Assembly (NCBI RefSeq): GCF_900099895.1
Contig: NZ_FNDY01000040.1
Location: forward strand, 1-37,561
Length of the DNA stretch: 37,561 nt
Direction of reading: 5' to 3'
From: Paenibacillus naphthalenovorans
GTDB taxonomy: Bacteria > Bacillota > Bacilli > Paenibacillales > NBRC-103111
A model generated the notes under the pieces. It was not told the DNA's origin and made no database searches. It was given only the letters and a program-made list of their open reading frames with translations. The position numbers and the translations under genes are program-made. Shown here piece after piece: positions 14,538 through 22,598 of the stretch; within the stretch, counting starts at the first letter, position 1; each line of letters opens with the position of its first letter.

Positions 14538-16138
14538 CCTTTCAAGCTTTGTGGTTCAGCCATGACCAGCCGGTCATACAAATGCGTTTTCATCCGCCGC
14601 AGGAATGGCCTGCTTCCGGCTACAGCCATCATTTCAGGCTGGAAGGCCTGCACATAAGGTTCCGGAGGCTCTATTCCTTCCAAGGCCACCTGACGATGCA
14701 AAAACAGCATACTTCCGGAAGAGCCTGCAGGCACAGCGCATGCTAATATCGCATCGTTCTCGAACGCCCAAATGCGCTTCATCCAGATTTCGCTGTCATG
14801 CTGTCCCGAACCGCTGACTGCAATGATATCCGCCCCTTGCTTGGCCAACACGCGATAAGCTTCCGGATAATCGGCATCCCTCCCGGTCAGAAGACCCACC
14901 CTCCCGAAAGGAACTTCAAAGGTGCGGAATCCGGTGCATTCCCGATGGAGCTTGTGATGAACCTGTTTATAGGCACCGACGACCCCTTCAGGACCGACTA
15001 AGTACATGGCACATTCTCCCGAATCAGATGCCAAGACGCTCAGGGCGATATAACCTCGGAATAACCCGGCCAACAGCTGAAGCTCGTGTAAAAGCTTTTC
15101 CGCCCGATCCGTTCCCAAGGCGCCCAAGGCGGCTGTACCGATCTCAGGAAGGACATATAAACGGTTGGAGGTCATTAAACGCGGCTGAACCGACTCCAGC
15201 GATTGCCTCAATTGATCGAGGGTTCCGGATCCATCCCCATTCATGTCCAGCGGAAGGACGACGACTTCAAATGGAGACGGTTCTCCGATTGGACGCGTTT
15301 CCCCTTCTTTCCAAAGATACGGGTGAAGCAAAATCTCCTGATACGCTTCCGGTCTCCGGCCTCTCAGGATTCCCTTTCTCTTGTCCGGATCAGCCCGAAC
15401 CGTCCCGTAGACAATCCCTTCACCCGATATCAGCGACTCCTGAACAGACCCATCGGCATCGATAATTGCGCTTCCTCCCGTAAATCGGGCGCCTCGTTCC
15501 GTATCCGAGCGGTTCGCCGCAATCCAGCACAAACCATTCTCCTTCGCGCGCAAGCACCAAGTCTTGCTTGGTCCGCCATTCCCGCTGCCAACCCAGTTTG
15601 TCGGAAAAGCGATCACGTCCGCTTCTTCTAACGCCGCGATCCGGGCAGGCTCAAAGTACATCGCATCCATGCAGATCAGCATAGCTATGTTTCCTATGGG
15701 GGTGGAAAAGACAGGAAACCCGTCATTGCCTTCCCTGGCCCATCGCGGATCGGCTGCGAAGAGGTGCGTTTTCCGATAGCTCCCAACCACGCCCTCCGGC
15801 CCTATAAGAACGGTGGAGTTATAGTACGCGCCTGTGGAGGGATCGACTTCCGGCAAGCCAGCGACGGCATAGCAGCCATACTCCCGGGTTACAGAGCAAA
15901 GGGCTTCCGTAGTCGGACCCGGGATCGTTTCGACATAGGGGGCGATTTCCTCCCGGTTCTTCCACACATACCCGCTGGAGGACATTTCCGGAAATACGAC
16001 GAGCCGGGCGCCGTTTGCAGCCGCTTCCCGGAGAAGACAGGCCATGCGTTCGCGGTTCAACGACGTGTCCCCGAGCGACGGATTGAATTGAATCGCCGCC
16101 GCTTTGAAACCTGACGGAATGCGCGCTTTCCTATCCAT
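14534..16138 (-). CDS. Tandem two-domain nitrilase-superfamily C-N hydrolase with inactive second domain
   Basis: About 534 residues with two carbon-nitrogen hydrolase domains. Domain 1 (about 10-250) has the full Glu-Lys-Cys triad: E51 in FPEMS, K123 in YRKTHL and C156 in LICMDAM. Domain 2 (about 290-510) keeps E332 (LPEIG) and K391 (YKQVHHK) but has glycine G419 (LLTGRDAD) where the cysteine should be, so it cannot hydrolyse. The family cleaves nitriles, amides or N-carbamoyl groups. This protein does not look like the roughly 350-residue Nit1C nitrilase expected in such clusters. I start at ATG 16138, which overlaps the stop of the AIR-synthase gene; the frame opens to 16162. Confidence 0.85.
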   Translation of the reverse strand: MDRKARIPSGFKAAAIQFNPSLGDTSLNRERMACLLREAAANGARLVVFPEMSSSGYVWKNREEIAPYVETIPGPTTEALCSVTREYGCYAVAGLPEVDPSTGAYYNSTVLIGPEGVVGSYRKTHLFAADPRWAREGNDGFPVFSTPIGNIAMLICMDAMYFEPARIAALEEADVIAFPTNWVGSGNGGPSKTWCLRAKENGLCWIAANRSDTERGARFTGGSAIIDADGSVQESLISGEGIVYGTVRADPDKRKGILRGRRPEAYQEILLHPYLWKEGETRPIGEPSPFEVVVLPLDMNGDGSGTLDQLRQSLESVQPRLMTSNRLYVLPEIGTAALGALGTDRAEKLLHELQLLAGLFRGYIALSVLASDSGECAMYLVGPEGVVGAYKQVHHKLHRECTGFRTFEVPFGRVGLLTGRDADYPEAYRVLAKQGADIIAVSGSGQHDSEIWMKRIWAFENDAILACAVPAGSSGSMLFLHRQVALEGIEPPEPYVQAFQPEMMAVAGSRPFLRRMKTHLYDRLVMAEPQSLKG

Positions 16139-17090
16139 GCCGGGCCACCACCAGGGATTCATTCGCCCAATCGATCAACACCACTTCCTCCGCACCGTTC
16201 CCGACAAGCACCCGGGTATCCGAAGTCAATTCGCCAACGACGGCGGCGGTGATTCCCTCCTTGGCAAAAATCGATAGGATCTCCTCCGTATGCTCAGCAT
16301 CCGCCGCCAGAATGAAACCATACCCGGGAAACATTTGCAGCCATCGTTCGAGCTCCACGGCCTCCGGTTTCGGCACACGGTCGATATGGACATAAGCACC
16401 GCAGCCGGCATTTTCCGCCAGCATCGCAAGTGTTCCTAACAATCCTGCATTGCTGATGTCTCTGGCGGCGACGGCCAGCCCCTTCTCCGCAATGGCAGGA
16501 AGCAGCTCCAGTTTTTTCAACAATGCCCAAGGTTCTTTGGCGCTGGTGCAGTCCCACTGTAAATAATGTTTATAAGGGGTTCCATCCAAATCCACCGCAG
16601 CGATCAAAGCTTGCCCGGCCCTGCCGCTCGATGCCCGCAGAAGATGGGTGGCTCTGCCGATGATGGCCGTCGCCACCCCTTCGGTTTCCTCGGGCAAATA
16701 ATGCCCTCCGACCATAGGCACCCCCAGCTTGCGGCACCCTTCCGCCATTCCCTCGGCGATCAAAGAAGCTGTCGCTTCATCCGAAGCGCTCAGCATATTC
16801 ACCATAGCCACAGGCCGGCCGCCCATGGCGTAAATATCGCTTACGCTTACGAGCACTGCGCAGTAACCCGCCCAGAGCGGATCCTCCCTCACCAGCCCAG
16901 GAATGATTCCGTCACACGACATCAACAAGTAACCCTCGGCACTTGGAAGCACGGCGGCATCATCGCCGATCGGGTCCAGCATAGCATTTGGATCCCACTG
17001 GAACTTTTGCAGGGGAATCTGAATATCCTTCTTTCTGCGAAATCCGGAGGATTCCGCCAGGTGGCTCACAAGCCTGCTTAACTCATTCAT
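16131..17090 (-). CDS. AIR synthase-related protein (PurM/ThiL fold, Sll0787-like)
   Basis: A 319-residue ATP-binding protein of the PurM/ThiL/HypE superfamily. The ATP/Mg site shows DPIGDDAAVLPS, then SVSDIYAMGGRP, the conserved metal-binding aspartates. Such enzymes use ATP to activate amide or carbonyl oxygens. AIR-synthase-like proteins of the Sll0787/MSMEG_0567 type are core members of Nit1C gene clusters. The start overlaps the glycosyltransferase stop by eight bases and GGAGGG lies upstream. The nitrilase gene overlaps its 3' end, so the order of translation is tightly coupled. Confidence 0.85.
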   Translation of the reverse strand: MNELSRLVSHLAESSGFRRKKDIQIPLQKFQWDPNAMLDPIGDDAAVLPSAEGYLLMSCDGIIPGLVREDPLWAGYCAVLVSVSDIYAMGGRPVAMVNMLSASDEATASLIAEGMAEGCRKLGVPMVGGHYLPEETEGVATAIIGRATHLLRASSGRAGQALIAAVDLDGTPYKHYLQWDCTSAKEPWALLKKLELLPAIAEKGLAVAARDISNAGLLGTLAMLAENAGCGAYVHIDRVPKPEAVELERWLQMFPGYGFILAADAEHTEEILSIFAKEGITAAVVGELTSDTRVLVGNGAEEVVLIDWANESLVVARHG

Positions 17091-18231
17091 TCGACAGCAC
17101 CCTCCGATACAAGTTGATATGACCTCCGGCCGTTTGCGGCCAAGTATATTGACGGGCCGTCATTCCGGCATTTTTGCGCAAACGGTCGGCCAAGGCGGGG
17201 TCATGGGTTAAACGAAGCATATTGGCAGCGATAGCCCCTGAATCCATGGGATCTGAAAGCAGCGCGTTATGTTCATGCGTCATAAATTCTTGAAACACTT
17301 CAATATTGGAAGCAGCAACAGGAGTTCCGCTGGCCATGGCTTCAAGAATGGACAGCCCCCAGCCTTCCTTGATCGAAGGCTGAAGATACACATGCGCTAA
17401 CCGGTATAAATGCTTGACTGTCCGATCATCGGGAGAGGGGATGATGCGCACGTCCGACCTGATCTCAGCAGGCAGGCTTTCCAGCAAACGTTCGAACCCG
17501 GTACGATAAGGCCGGTAATCGAACAGCGTCGTACCCCCTGCGATGACAAGCACGGCTTGAGGAATACGCTGTTTTACTTCAACAAAAGCCCGAAGCGTTT
17601 CGATCGTGTTTTTGCGGGGTTCGATGCCCCCAATGGTTAAGTAAACGATCTTCCCCTTTAAGGGGGCCAACGTCTCCGTATCGATGGAGCTTTCATCGGA
17701 AGTGAAGAACCGCTCGTCCACGCCGTTGTGGATCACCGTCGATGAACGCGAATACAGGCTTTCCAGCTTTTTCTTCCAACTTTGGCTGACCGTGACGATG
17801 GCCCTCGGCTGAAGCACCGATTGATGCTGGCATTCCACCAAGGCCGGGGTAACGAAATCGTCCAAATGATGGACCGTACGAAGAAAGAAGGGAATGAGAC
17901 CCTTCTTTCCAAGTCGGGTCAATGCATTGGCGCTGATACAATCCTGCGCATGATGAATGTCGAATGCCTCCAACCGCTCCTTCTCTAACGCGTCGGTATA
18001 CGTTTCGATGTAACGAAGGATGCGGTCTTCAAATCCCTCATGTTCCCTGGTTTCAAACGGGAACACAGTTGTTTCCGTACCCACCGGACGGTAAAACTGC
18101 TTTGTGCCGTTTAAGCCCAAAGCAAAGACCGTAACCGAACATCCCTGTTCTTTCAGTGCCTCGGCTAAGGCCAGCGTGTGTACCACCCCGCCTCTGGGCT
18201 TTGTGTTGTAGGTATATAGAGCGACATTCAC
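17083..18231 (-). CDS. Family 4 glycosyltransferase, MSMEG_0565-like
   Basis: A retaining GT-B glycosyltransferase of about 382 residues. The N-terminus NVALYTYNTKPRGGVVHTL is the hallmark of the MSMEG_0565 family found in Nit1C clusters. The sugar-nucleotide site EGWGLSILEA shows the E-x7-E pattern near the C-terminus. The family start suggests GTG 18231; the frame runs to ATG 18255, which has an ill-spaced AGGTG. The gene begins almost directly after the MetF-like stop. Its presence implies that a sugar is added to the cluster product, but donor and acceptor are unknown. Confidence 0.88.
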   Translation of the reverse strand: MNVALYTYNTKPRGGVVHTLALAEALKEQGCSVTVFALGLNGTKQFYRPVGTETTVFPFETREHEGFEDRILRYIETYTDALEKERLEAFDIHHAQDCISANALTRLGKKGLIPFFLRTVHHLDDFVTPALVECQHQSVLQPRAIVTVSQSWKKKLESLYSRSSTVIHNGVDERFFTSDESSIDTETLAPLKGKIVYLTIGGIEPRKNTIETLRAFVEVKQRIPQAVLVIAGGTTLFDYRPYRTGFERLLESLPAEIRSDVRIIPSPDDRTVKHLYRLAHVYLQPSIKEGWGLSILEAMASGTPVAASNIEVFQEFMTHEHNALLSDPMDSGAIAANMLRLTHDPALADRLRKNAGMTARQYTWPQTAGGHINLYRRVLSNE

Positions 18232-18260
18232 CTGACGCCACACCCTTTCGTACATATCAC

Positions 18261-19184
18261 CTATGCGCTGGCAGCCGCCGTGGAGCTTTGCAGCAGCCCC
18301 GCGTATTGAACGACCTTGTTCACGCTGTCTTCCGCCCCGCCGATTGGCCGGATATGGATGCCCCGGATGCCTTCGATCTGCCGAAGCTGCTTAATCAGTT
18401 CGGCGGCAATATGCAGGCCCTCTTCGCTCGAGTGTGAAGCGGCGAGTCTTGCATGCAGCGAATCGGGGATCACAACGCCGGGAATCCGAAGCGCCTTCCC
18501 TACATGATCGGCATTACGCAGAGGCAGGATGCTGGCCATGATAGTGACCCGCTCATGCAGTCCGCGCCGCCTTGCCTCTTCCATCCATTCTCCGATCAGG
18601 TCCATATCGAAAACCAACTGAGTGCGAACAAAGCTCGTTCCGCTGTCCGCCTTCGCCTCCAAACGGTCAATGAGTTCCTTAATCGGTTTGCCGGCAATAT
18701 TTTCAACCGTACCGATCGAAAATTGGGGAGGCTCCTGCATCGGCGTTCCGTCAAAAAGCTTCCCTTCATCGGAAAAAATTCTGGCGTAGCGCACGAGCTC
18801 CATCGTCTCCAGATCATAGACTTCTTTGGCGTTTGGCTCCGTACCTACCTTAGCCGGGTAACCTCCCAGGATCGTAATATTTTTCACTCCGATGGCGGCA
18901 AGCCCCATCAGATCGCTCTGAATTCCCATTCGATTCCGATCGCGGAGGTTGATTTGTACAATTGGCTCCACGCCGACCTGACGTACGAAAAAGGCGCCGA
19001 CTACCGGCGAAAGCCTGGCGATCGCAAGCAAATTGTCGCTTAAATCGACTGCATCCACATATCCGCGGTAACGTACCGCTTGTTCAACGAGTGGGCGAGG
19101 GTTCCAATCCCTCGGCGGAACAAGCTCGGCGGTTACCGCGAAGTGATCGGGATTCAATCGCCCTTTTTCCAAAAGGATCGTCAT
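18261..19184 (-). CDS. Methylenetetrahydrofolate reductase (MetF) family protein
   Basis: A TIM-barrel flavoprotein-type sequence of 307 residues. The start FAVTAELVPPRDWNPRPL aligns with the catalytic-glutamate strand of MetF (E-x-x-PP). Later NITILGGYPAK and FVRTQLVFDMD match the folate/FAD regions of MetF. Standard MetF makes 5-methyl-THF for methionine synthesis; no methionine genes are near and this gene is inside the Nit1C-like operon. It may supply or consume a one-carbon unit for the pathway, or be repurposed. AGGTGGG precedes the ATG. It is not a usual member of Nit1C clusters as far as I know. Confidence 0.82.
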   Translation of the reverse strand: MTILLEKGRLNPDHFAVTAELVPPRDWNPRPLVEQAVRYRGYVDAVDLSDNLLAIARLSPVVGAFFVRQVGVEPIVQINLRDRNRMGIQSDLMGLAAIGVKNITILGGYPAKVGTEPNAKEVYDLETMELVRYARIFSDEGKLFDGTPMQEPPQFSIGTVENIAGKPIKELIDRLEAKADSGTSFVRTQLVFDMDLIGEWMEEARRRGLHERVTIMASILPLRNADHVGKALRIPGVVIPDSLHARLAASHSSEEGLHIAAELIKQLRQIEGIRGIHIRPIGGAEDSVNKVVQYAGLLQSSTAAASA

Positions 19185-19218
19185 CGTTACCCACCTGCTC
19201 TTTCTGACGGAATGATGA

Positions 19219-19734
19219 TTAAATTTGGAACGTACTCAGAATAAATGCTCCAGCCCGGGAGTATTCAATGAGACAATCCTGAAGATCAAGCGGATGAACC
19301 GGGATCGTCCCCTCAATGAGGTCTTCTTCGCGCAAACCGTGCAAACCGAGACCGAACCGGCACACGTACACTTTTCCGCCTTCTTTAATAAAAGTCGCTA
19401 ACGATTCATTGTAATTCAGCTGGCCTCCGAAAGCGGCGCTGCCGACCGTAGGGAAGCCCCGGGTAGCCATCGCATTCATCGCGCCGGTTCCATAAAAATA
19501 AATGGCGGTTTCGTACCCTTTGCGCTGGGCGCGGATGGCCTGCAGGATGGCTACATAAGACAGGGACGACTCATGGGCAATTCCGTGCACCAGCGCAAGA
19601 AACTTTTCGCCGGGATTGGCCTTATAATCCGGAAATACCTTGGTGCCGCCGTACAGCTTCGTCCCAACCGGCAAGGACGGGTGCGGAATTTCATTCATCG
19701 ATTTTAATTCGTTCTCAGTAAAGTTGGCAGTCAT
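19219..19734 (-). CDS. MSMEG_0572/Sll0783-family nitrogen-starvation-response protein
   Basis: A 171-residue protein of the MSMEG_0572/Sll0783 family, the small marker protein of Nit1C clusters. GTKLYGGTKVFPDYKANPGE and ARGFPTVGSAAFGGQLNYN are recognisable parts, and the fold is probably DsrE-like. The cyanobacterial homologue is induced on nitrogen starvation and is linked to storage-polymer accumulation; its molecular activity is not established. It lies between the amidohydrolase (47-base gap) and the MetF-like gene. GAGAGGAAG is the ribosome site. Confidence 0.85.
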   Translation of the reverse strand: MTANFTENELKSMNEIPHPSLPVGTKLYGGTKVFPDYKANPGEKFLALVHGIAHESSLSYVAILQAIRAQRKGYETAIYFYGTGAMNAMATRGFPTVGSAAFGGQLNYNESLATFIKEGGKVYVCRFGLGLHGLREEDLIEGTIPVHPLDLQDCLIEYSRAGAFILSTFQI

Positions 19735-19781
19735 AGATTCATCTTCCTCTCGATATTTTTTATATGGTTAAGGGCTGGGCC

Positions 19782-20738
19782 CTAAGCCAGCTTGCTGAAA
19801 TATTGCTCTTGGGCGTTACCCCAGAAGATTCTCTCCTTGATTTCTTCAGAGATACGCGCTCCTTGAATTTTCCAAAACTCGCTTTCATAGTCGCTCCAAG
19901 GCTCGTCGCAGCCGAACATAATGCGATCGGCGCCTATCCCTGTCCGATCGACCTCCTGAAGCAGCTTGCGGACAGCAAAGCCGATGGCCCAGCTCGTATC
20001 CAGATAGACCCGGTAGCCGCCTTCAATCAGCTCCGACCAGCGGGAGAGCAGCCGGATATGCCCGCTGACGCCGCCGCCCATGTGAACAAGATGTATTTTC
20101 AACTCCTTGCCCCACCGCTTGATGATTTCAAAAAATCCCAGTATATCCGAGCCCCCGCCCGGGCTGGTATGGAAATGAATCGGAATATCCTTTTCCATCG
20201 CCGCCCGAAAAATCGTTTCGTGCAGCTTCGTCGTCGCCTCATCCCACTTGCGGGGGTCGGCTGTCCCTCCAAGCAGATAGCTCATCTTCAAAGCGGCAAT
20301 GCCCGGCTCCTCCAAAAGCGTAAGCGCGTTTTCAGTCAGCTCCCGATTTTGCGGAAGTCCCGAAACCCATAAGGCTCCGGCGACCTTGCCTCCTCCCTGC
20401 CGGCATAAGCGCACGACCAGTTCATTGTGGGAAAAGGGTTGAGCCTGAACGGGAATACCGTAGTTCGGAATAATCAGGGTCTTCTCCATACCGCGGCACT
20501 TCATGAAATGATCCAGCTCTTCCGCCGTTGCAGGGCCGGGATCGGCGGGCGAAACCGGCACCTCCGACTCATAGAACGGCCAAGGCTCCAGATGGCCGAC
20601 ATGATTATGCACGCTGAACACCTTTCGGCCAAATCCCATGGTCAGCGGAATATCGTGTGCATACTCCTCCGGTACCCGGGCGATCGATTCAACCTTGGAT
20701 AAACTGACGCCGCTTCCTGCCTGATGCATCATACACAT
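19782..20738 (-). CDS. Amidohydrolase family 2 TIM-barrel hydrolase/decarboxylase
   Basis: A metal-dependent enzyme of about 318 residues. The first metal motif reads VHNHVGH in place of the usual HxH strand 1. Later ligands are IHFHTSP, LVHMGG and the catalytic-type aspartate in GCDEPWSDY. Family 2 enzymes hydrolyse C-N or C-C bonds or decarboxylate. The start at 20738 (MCMMHQAG) has GGAGG eight bases upstream; the frame goes to 20774. It overlaps the acetyltransferase gene by about 50 bases, a sign of coupling. This class is not part of the textbook Nit1C set and may define the variant together with the two-domain nitrilase. Confidence 0.82.
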   Translation of the reverse strand: MCMMHQAGSGVSLSKVESIARVPEEYAHDIPLTMGFGRKVFSVHNHVGHLEPWPFYESEVPVSPADPGPATAEELDHFMKCRGMEKTLIIPNYGIPVQAQPFSHNELVVRLCRQGGGKVAGALWVSGLPQNRELTENALTLLEEPGIAALKMSYLLGGTADPRKWDEATTKLHETIFRAAMEKDIPIHFHTSPGGGSDILGFFEIIKRWGKELKIHLVHMGGGVSGHIRLLSRWSELIEGGYRVYLDTSWAIGFAVRKLLQEVDRTGIGADRIMFGCDEPWSDYESEFWKIQGARISEEIKERIFWGNAQEQYFSKLA

Positions 20739-21180
20739 GCAAATTCGCCTCCATGATGTGATGCGGGTGACCATGTATCCAAATCAGTCCGCCCACCGTT
20801 TTCCAACCTAGCTTTTCAAAAAGCTTCACATTTTGCTGCTGCACTTTTGCCAAAAAACGCCGTACGCCCCGAAGCCTCATTTCTTCTACAGCGGCTTCGA
20901 TCAAATATACCCCAACCCCCCTCAACCGGAATTCCGGTTTGACGGCAAGTCGTCCTCCCCACCATAGGGTAGGGTCGTCGTTGTCTGCGTAGCAGCGAAC
21001 GGTTCCCATTAACGTCTCTCCATTCTTCCAGGCGTTAATGTAGATCGATGCCGGATCGTGCTCATCGGCGTCGGTTCCATCGAATAAATGCTGCTCGTCA
21101 ACAAATACCTGCCGCCGCAGGGACAATGCGGCTTCAAGCTCATGCTCCGTTTTGGCTATACGCACCTGACAGCTTTTCAT
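20689..21180 (-). CDS. GNAT N-acetyltransferase (MSMEG_0567/Sll0786-type)
   Basis: A 163-residue acyl-CoA-dependent acetyltransferase. GGRLAVKPEFRLRGVGVYLIEAA holds the pyrophosphate-binding R/Q-x-x-G-x-G/A loop, and FVDEQHLFDGTDADEHDP is the N-terminal signature of the Sll0786/MSMEG_0567 group from Nit1C clusters. The frame opens at 21240, but ATG 21180 overlaps the radical SAM stop as ATGA and has GGGGTGGG upstream, so I chose it. The C-terminal LIWIHGHPHHIMEANL is well conserved in this group. The acceptor is presumably an amine made in the pathway. Confidence 0.86.
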   Translation of the reverse strand: MKSCQVRIAKTEHELEAALSLRRQVFVDEQHLFDGTDADEHDPASIYINAWKNGETLMGTVRCYADNDDPTLWWGGRLAVKPEFRLRGVGVYLIEAAVEEMRLRGVRRFLAKVQQQNVKLFEKLGWKTVGGLIWIHGHPHHIMEANLHVYDASGRKRRQFIQG

Positions 21181-22319
21181 AGGCCCACCCCGGATGTCCC
21201 CCATTTTTCGAAGGAGGAGAGGGCCGAGCATGCTCCGCATTTTGCGCAGCCTGCTTGATTGGCTTCAGACGACAGCCCCTCCTCTGCCAAAATGGCGGCC
21301 ACATTGCGATAGGCCTCCTCCATGTATTCGCTGGTTGGCGGCAAGGCATCTTCCAGTAACGTTCCTTGCAGCGGCCTTAAAGGGACGACGAACGGATAAA
21401 CCCCAAGCTGCGCCGCACGCCGGCAGCCTTCCAATATGTTCTCGATACGCTCCCCCATTCCGAGGATGACATACGTGCTGACCTGATTTCTGCCGAAGAC
21501 GGATACGGCCTTTTCGAACGCTCTAAAGTAGGTTTCCAGAGTGATCGCAGACTTGGACGGCATCATCCTGCGGCGAACCTCTTCATCGAAAGACTCGACG
21601 TGAAGCCCTATCGTTGTGGCCCCCGCATCCTTCAGCACCTGATACAGCGCCTCGTCATCGGGAGGCTCGCATTGAACCTGTACCGGAAGCCGGCTGACCT
21701 TACGGATGGCTTTGACGCATTCAGCCAAGTATAACGCTCCCCGGTCCGTCTCGTTCGGCGTGCCGGTTGTCAGCGTAACCTGCTTGATGCCGTCCAATTC
21801 CTCAGCCGCCTGGACAACCTCCGCCAGCTGCTCGGGTGTTTTCATGGCGACGGTAGTTCCCGCTTCCAGAGAGTGGCCGATCGCGCAAAACTTGCATCTC
21901 TGACTCGGAGCCCACCGGATACAGCTTTGAATGACTGTGCTTGCCAGCACATCGGAGCTGTGAAGCACCGCTATCTTGTTGTAGGGAATGCCGTCCTTCG
22001 TTGTCCGGTCATAAAATTTGGGACGAGCGACCGGATCTACATACATCAGCTTTTTGCCGTTATATTGCAAGGTCAGCCCCTTTTCCGTACGAACAAGGGA
22101 GTAGGGCGAGGAGGCCGCCGGACCGTTGAAGGTCGGCACCATCACCGTCCGGTCTCCCAGCATAAACGCCCGGTCGTCCGACGGGCCCGCGCCCCCGCGT
22201 CTGCCGCCTTCAATAAGTCCGTTCGTGCGCAAGCCCTTGTTCTGAATATCCACCAACCAGTTGGAGCGGGATTGGCTCAGTATTTCTTCCCTTTCATCAG
22301 CATGATCATCCGGAGTCAT
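21177..22319 (-). CDS. Radical SAM protein, MSMEG_0568-like, with unusual CX8CX2C cluster
   Basis: About 380 residues. The iron-sulfur motif is C133-x8-C142-x2-C145 (SCIRWAPSQRCKFCAIG), not the usual CX3CX2C. That spacing, the position in the operon and the surrounding genes fit the MSMEG_0568 family of Nit1C clusters. SAM-binding follows: TLTTGTPNETD and the VQCEPP strand. The C-terminus has C358-x2-C361-x2-C364, a possible auxiliary cluster site. It would cut SAM to a 5'-deoxyadenosyl radical; the target is unknown. I start at ATG 22319 (MTPDDHADE) with AAGGG upstream; the frame extends to 22376. It is the first gene of the ten-gene operon and faces the MocR gene. Confidence 0.86.
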   Translation of the reverse strand: MTPDDHADEREEILSQSRSNWLVDIQNKGLRTNGLIEGGRRGGAGPSDDRAFMLGDRTVMVPTFNGPAASSPYSLVRTEKGLTLQYNGKKLMYVDPVARPKFYDRTTKDGIPYNKIAVLHSSDVLASTVIQSCIRWAPSQRCKFCAIGHSLEAGTTVAMKTPEQLAEVVQAAEELDGIKQVTLTTGTPNETDRGALYLAECVKAIRKVSRLPVQVQCEPPDDEALYQVLKDAGATTIGLHVESFDEEVRRRMMPSKSAITLETYFRAFEKAVSVFGRNQVSTYVILGMGERIENILEGCRRAAQLGVYPFVVPLRPLQGTLLEDALPPTSEYMEEAYRNVAAILAEEGLSSEANQAGCAKCGACSALSSFEKWGTSGVGL

Positions 22320-22357
22320 AGTACCCATCCCTTCTTTCATTGACGTCCAATTTATAT

Positions 22358-22376
22358 TTGTTAACTTATATAACAT
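22358..22376. promoter_or_regulatory. 19-bp motif upstream of the Nit1C-like operon
   Basis: TTGTTAACTTATATAACAT differs by one base from 33032-33050, which lies ahead of the symporter gene. It contains GTTA...TAAC inverted half-sites and lies about 40 bases upstream of the radical SAM start, overlapping the likely -10 region (TTTACA is 17 bases upstream of TGTTAT on the minus strand). I infer a regulator site. Confidence 0.45.
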
Positions 22377-22517
22377 ATATTACTGAATAATTTGTAAAAT
22401 CACCTCATCCAGTACGCGATTTTTTTACTCATCCACTTAAAATCCATAAAATACTTTACATCATTCGTAATTTAAAAAATAAAAACCAAATTTATGGAAG
22501 AATACATTACATTGATG

Positions 22518-22539
22518 TATAATGATGACGTGTAATGAT
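22518..22539 (+). promoter_or_regulatory. MocR promoter -10 with AATGAT direct repeats
   Basis: TATAAT (22518-22523) is a consensus -10 about 76 bases before the MocR start. AATGAT occurs at 22521-22526 and 22534-22539, 13 bases apart. MocR-type regulators often bind direct repeats, so this may be the autoregulatory site. No clear -35 was found. Confidence 0.4.
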
Positions 22540-22598
22540 TTTGATTCGAGCAACAATCCGATGGTTAGGACTGCATGCTCAACCGTATGGAGGATGCT

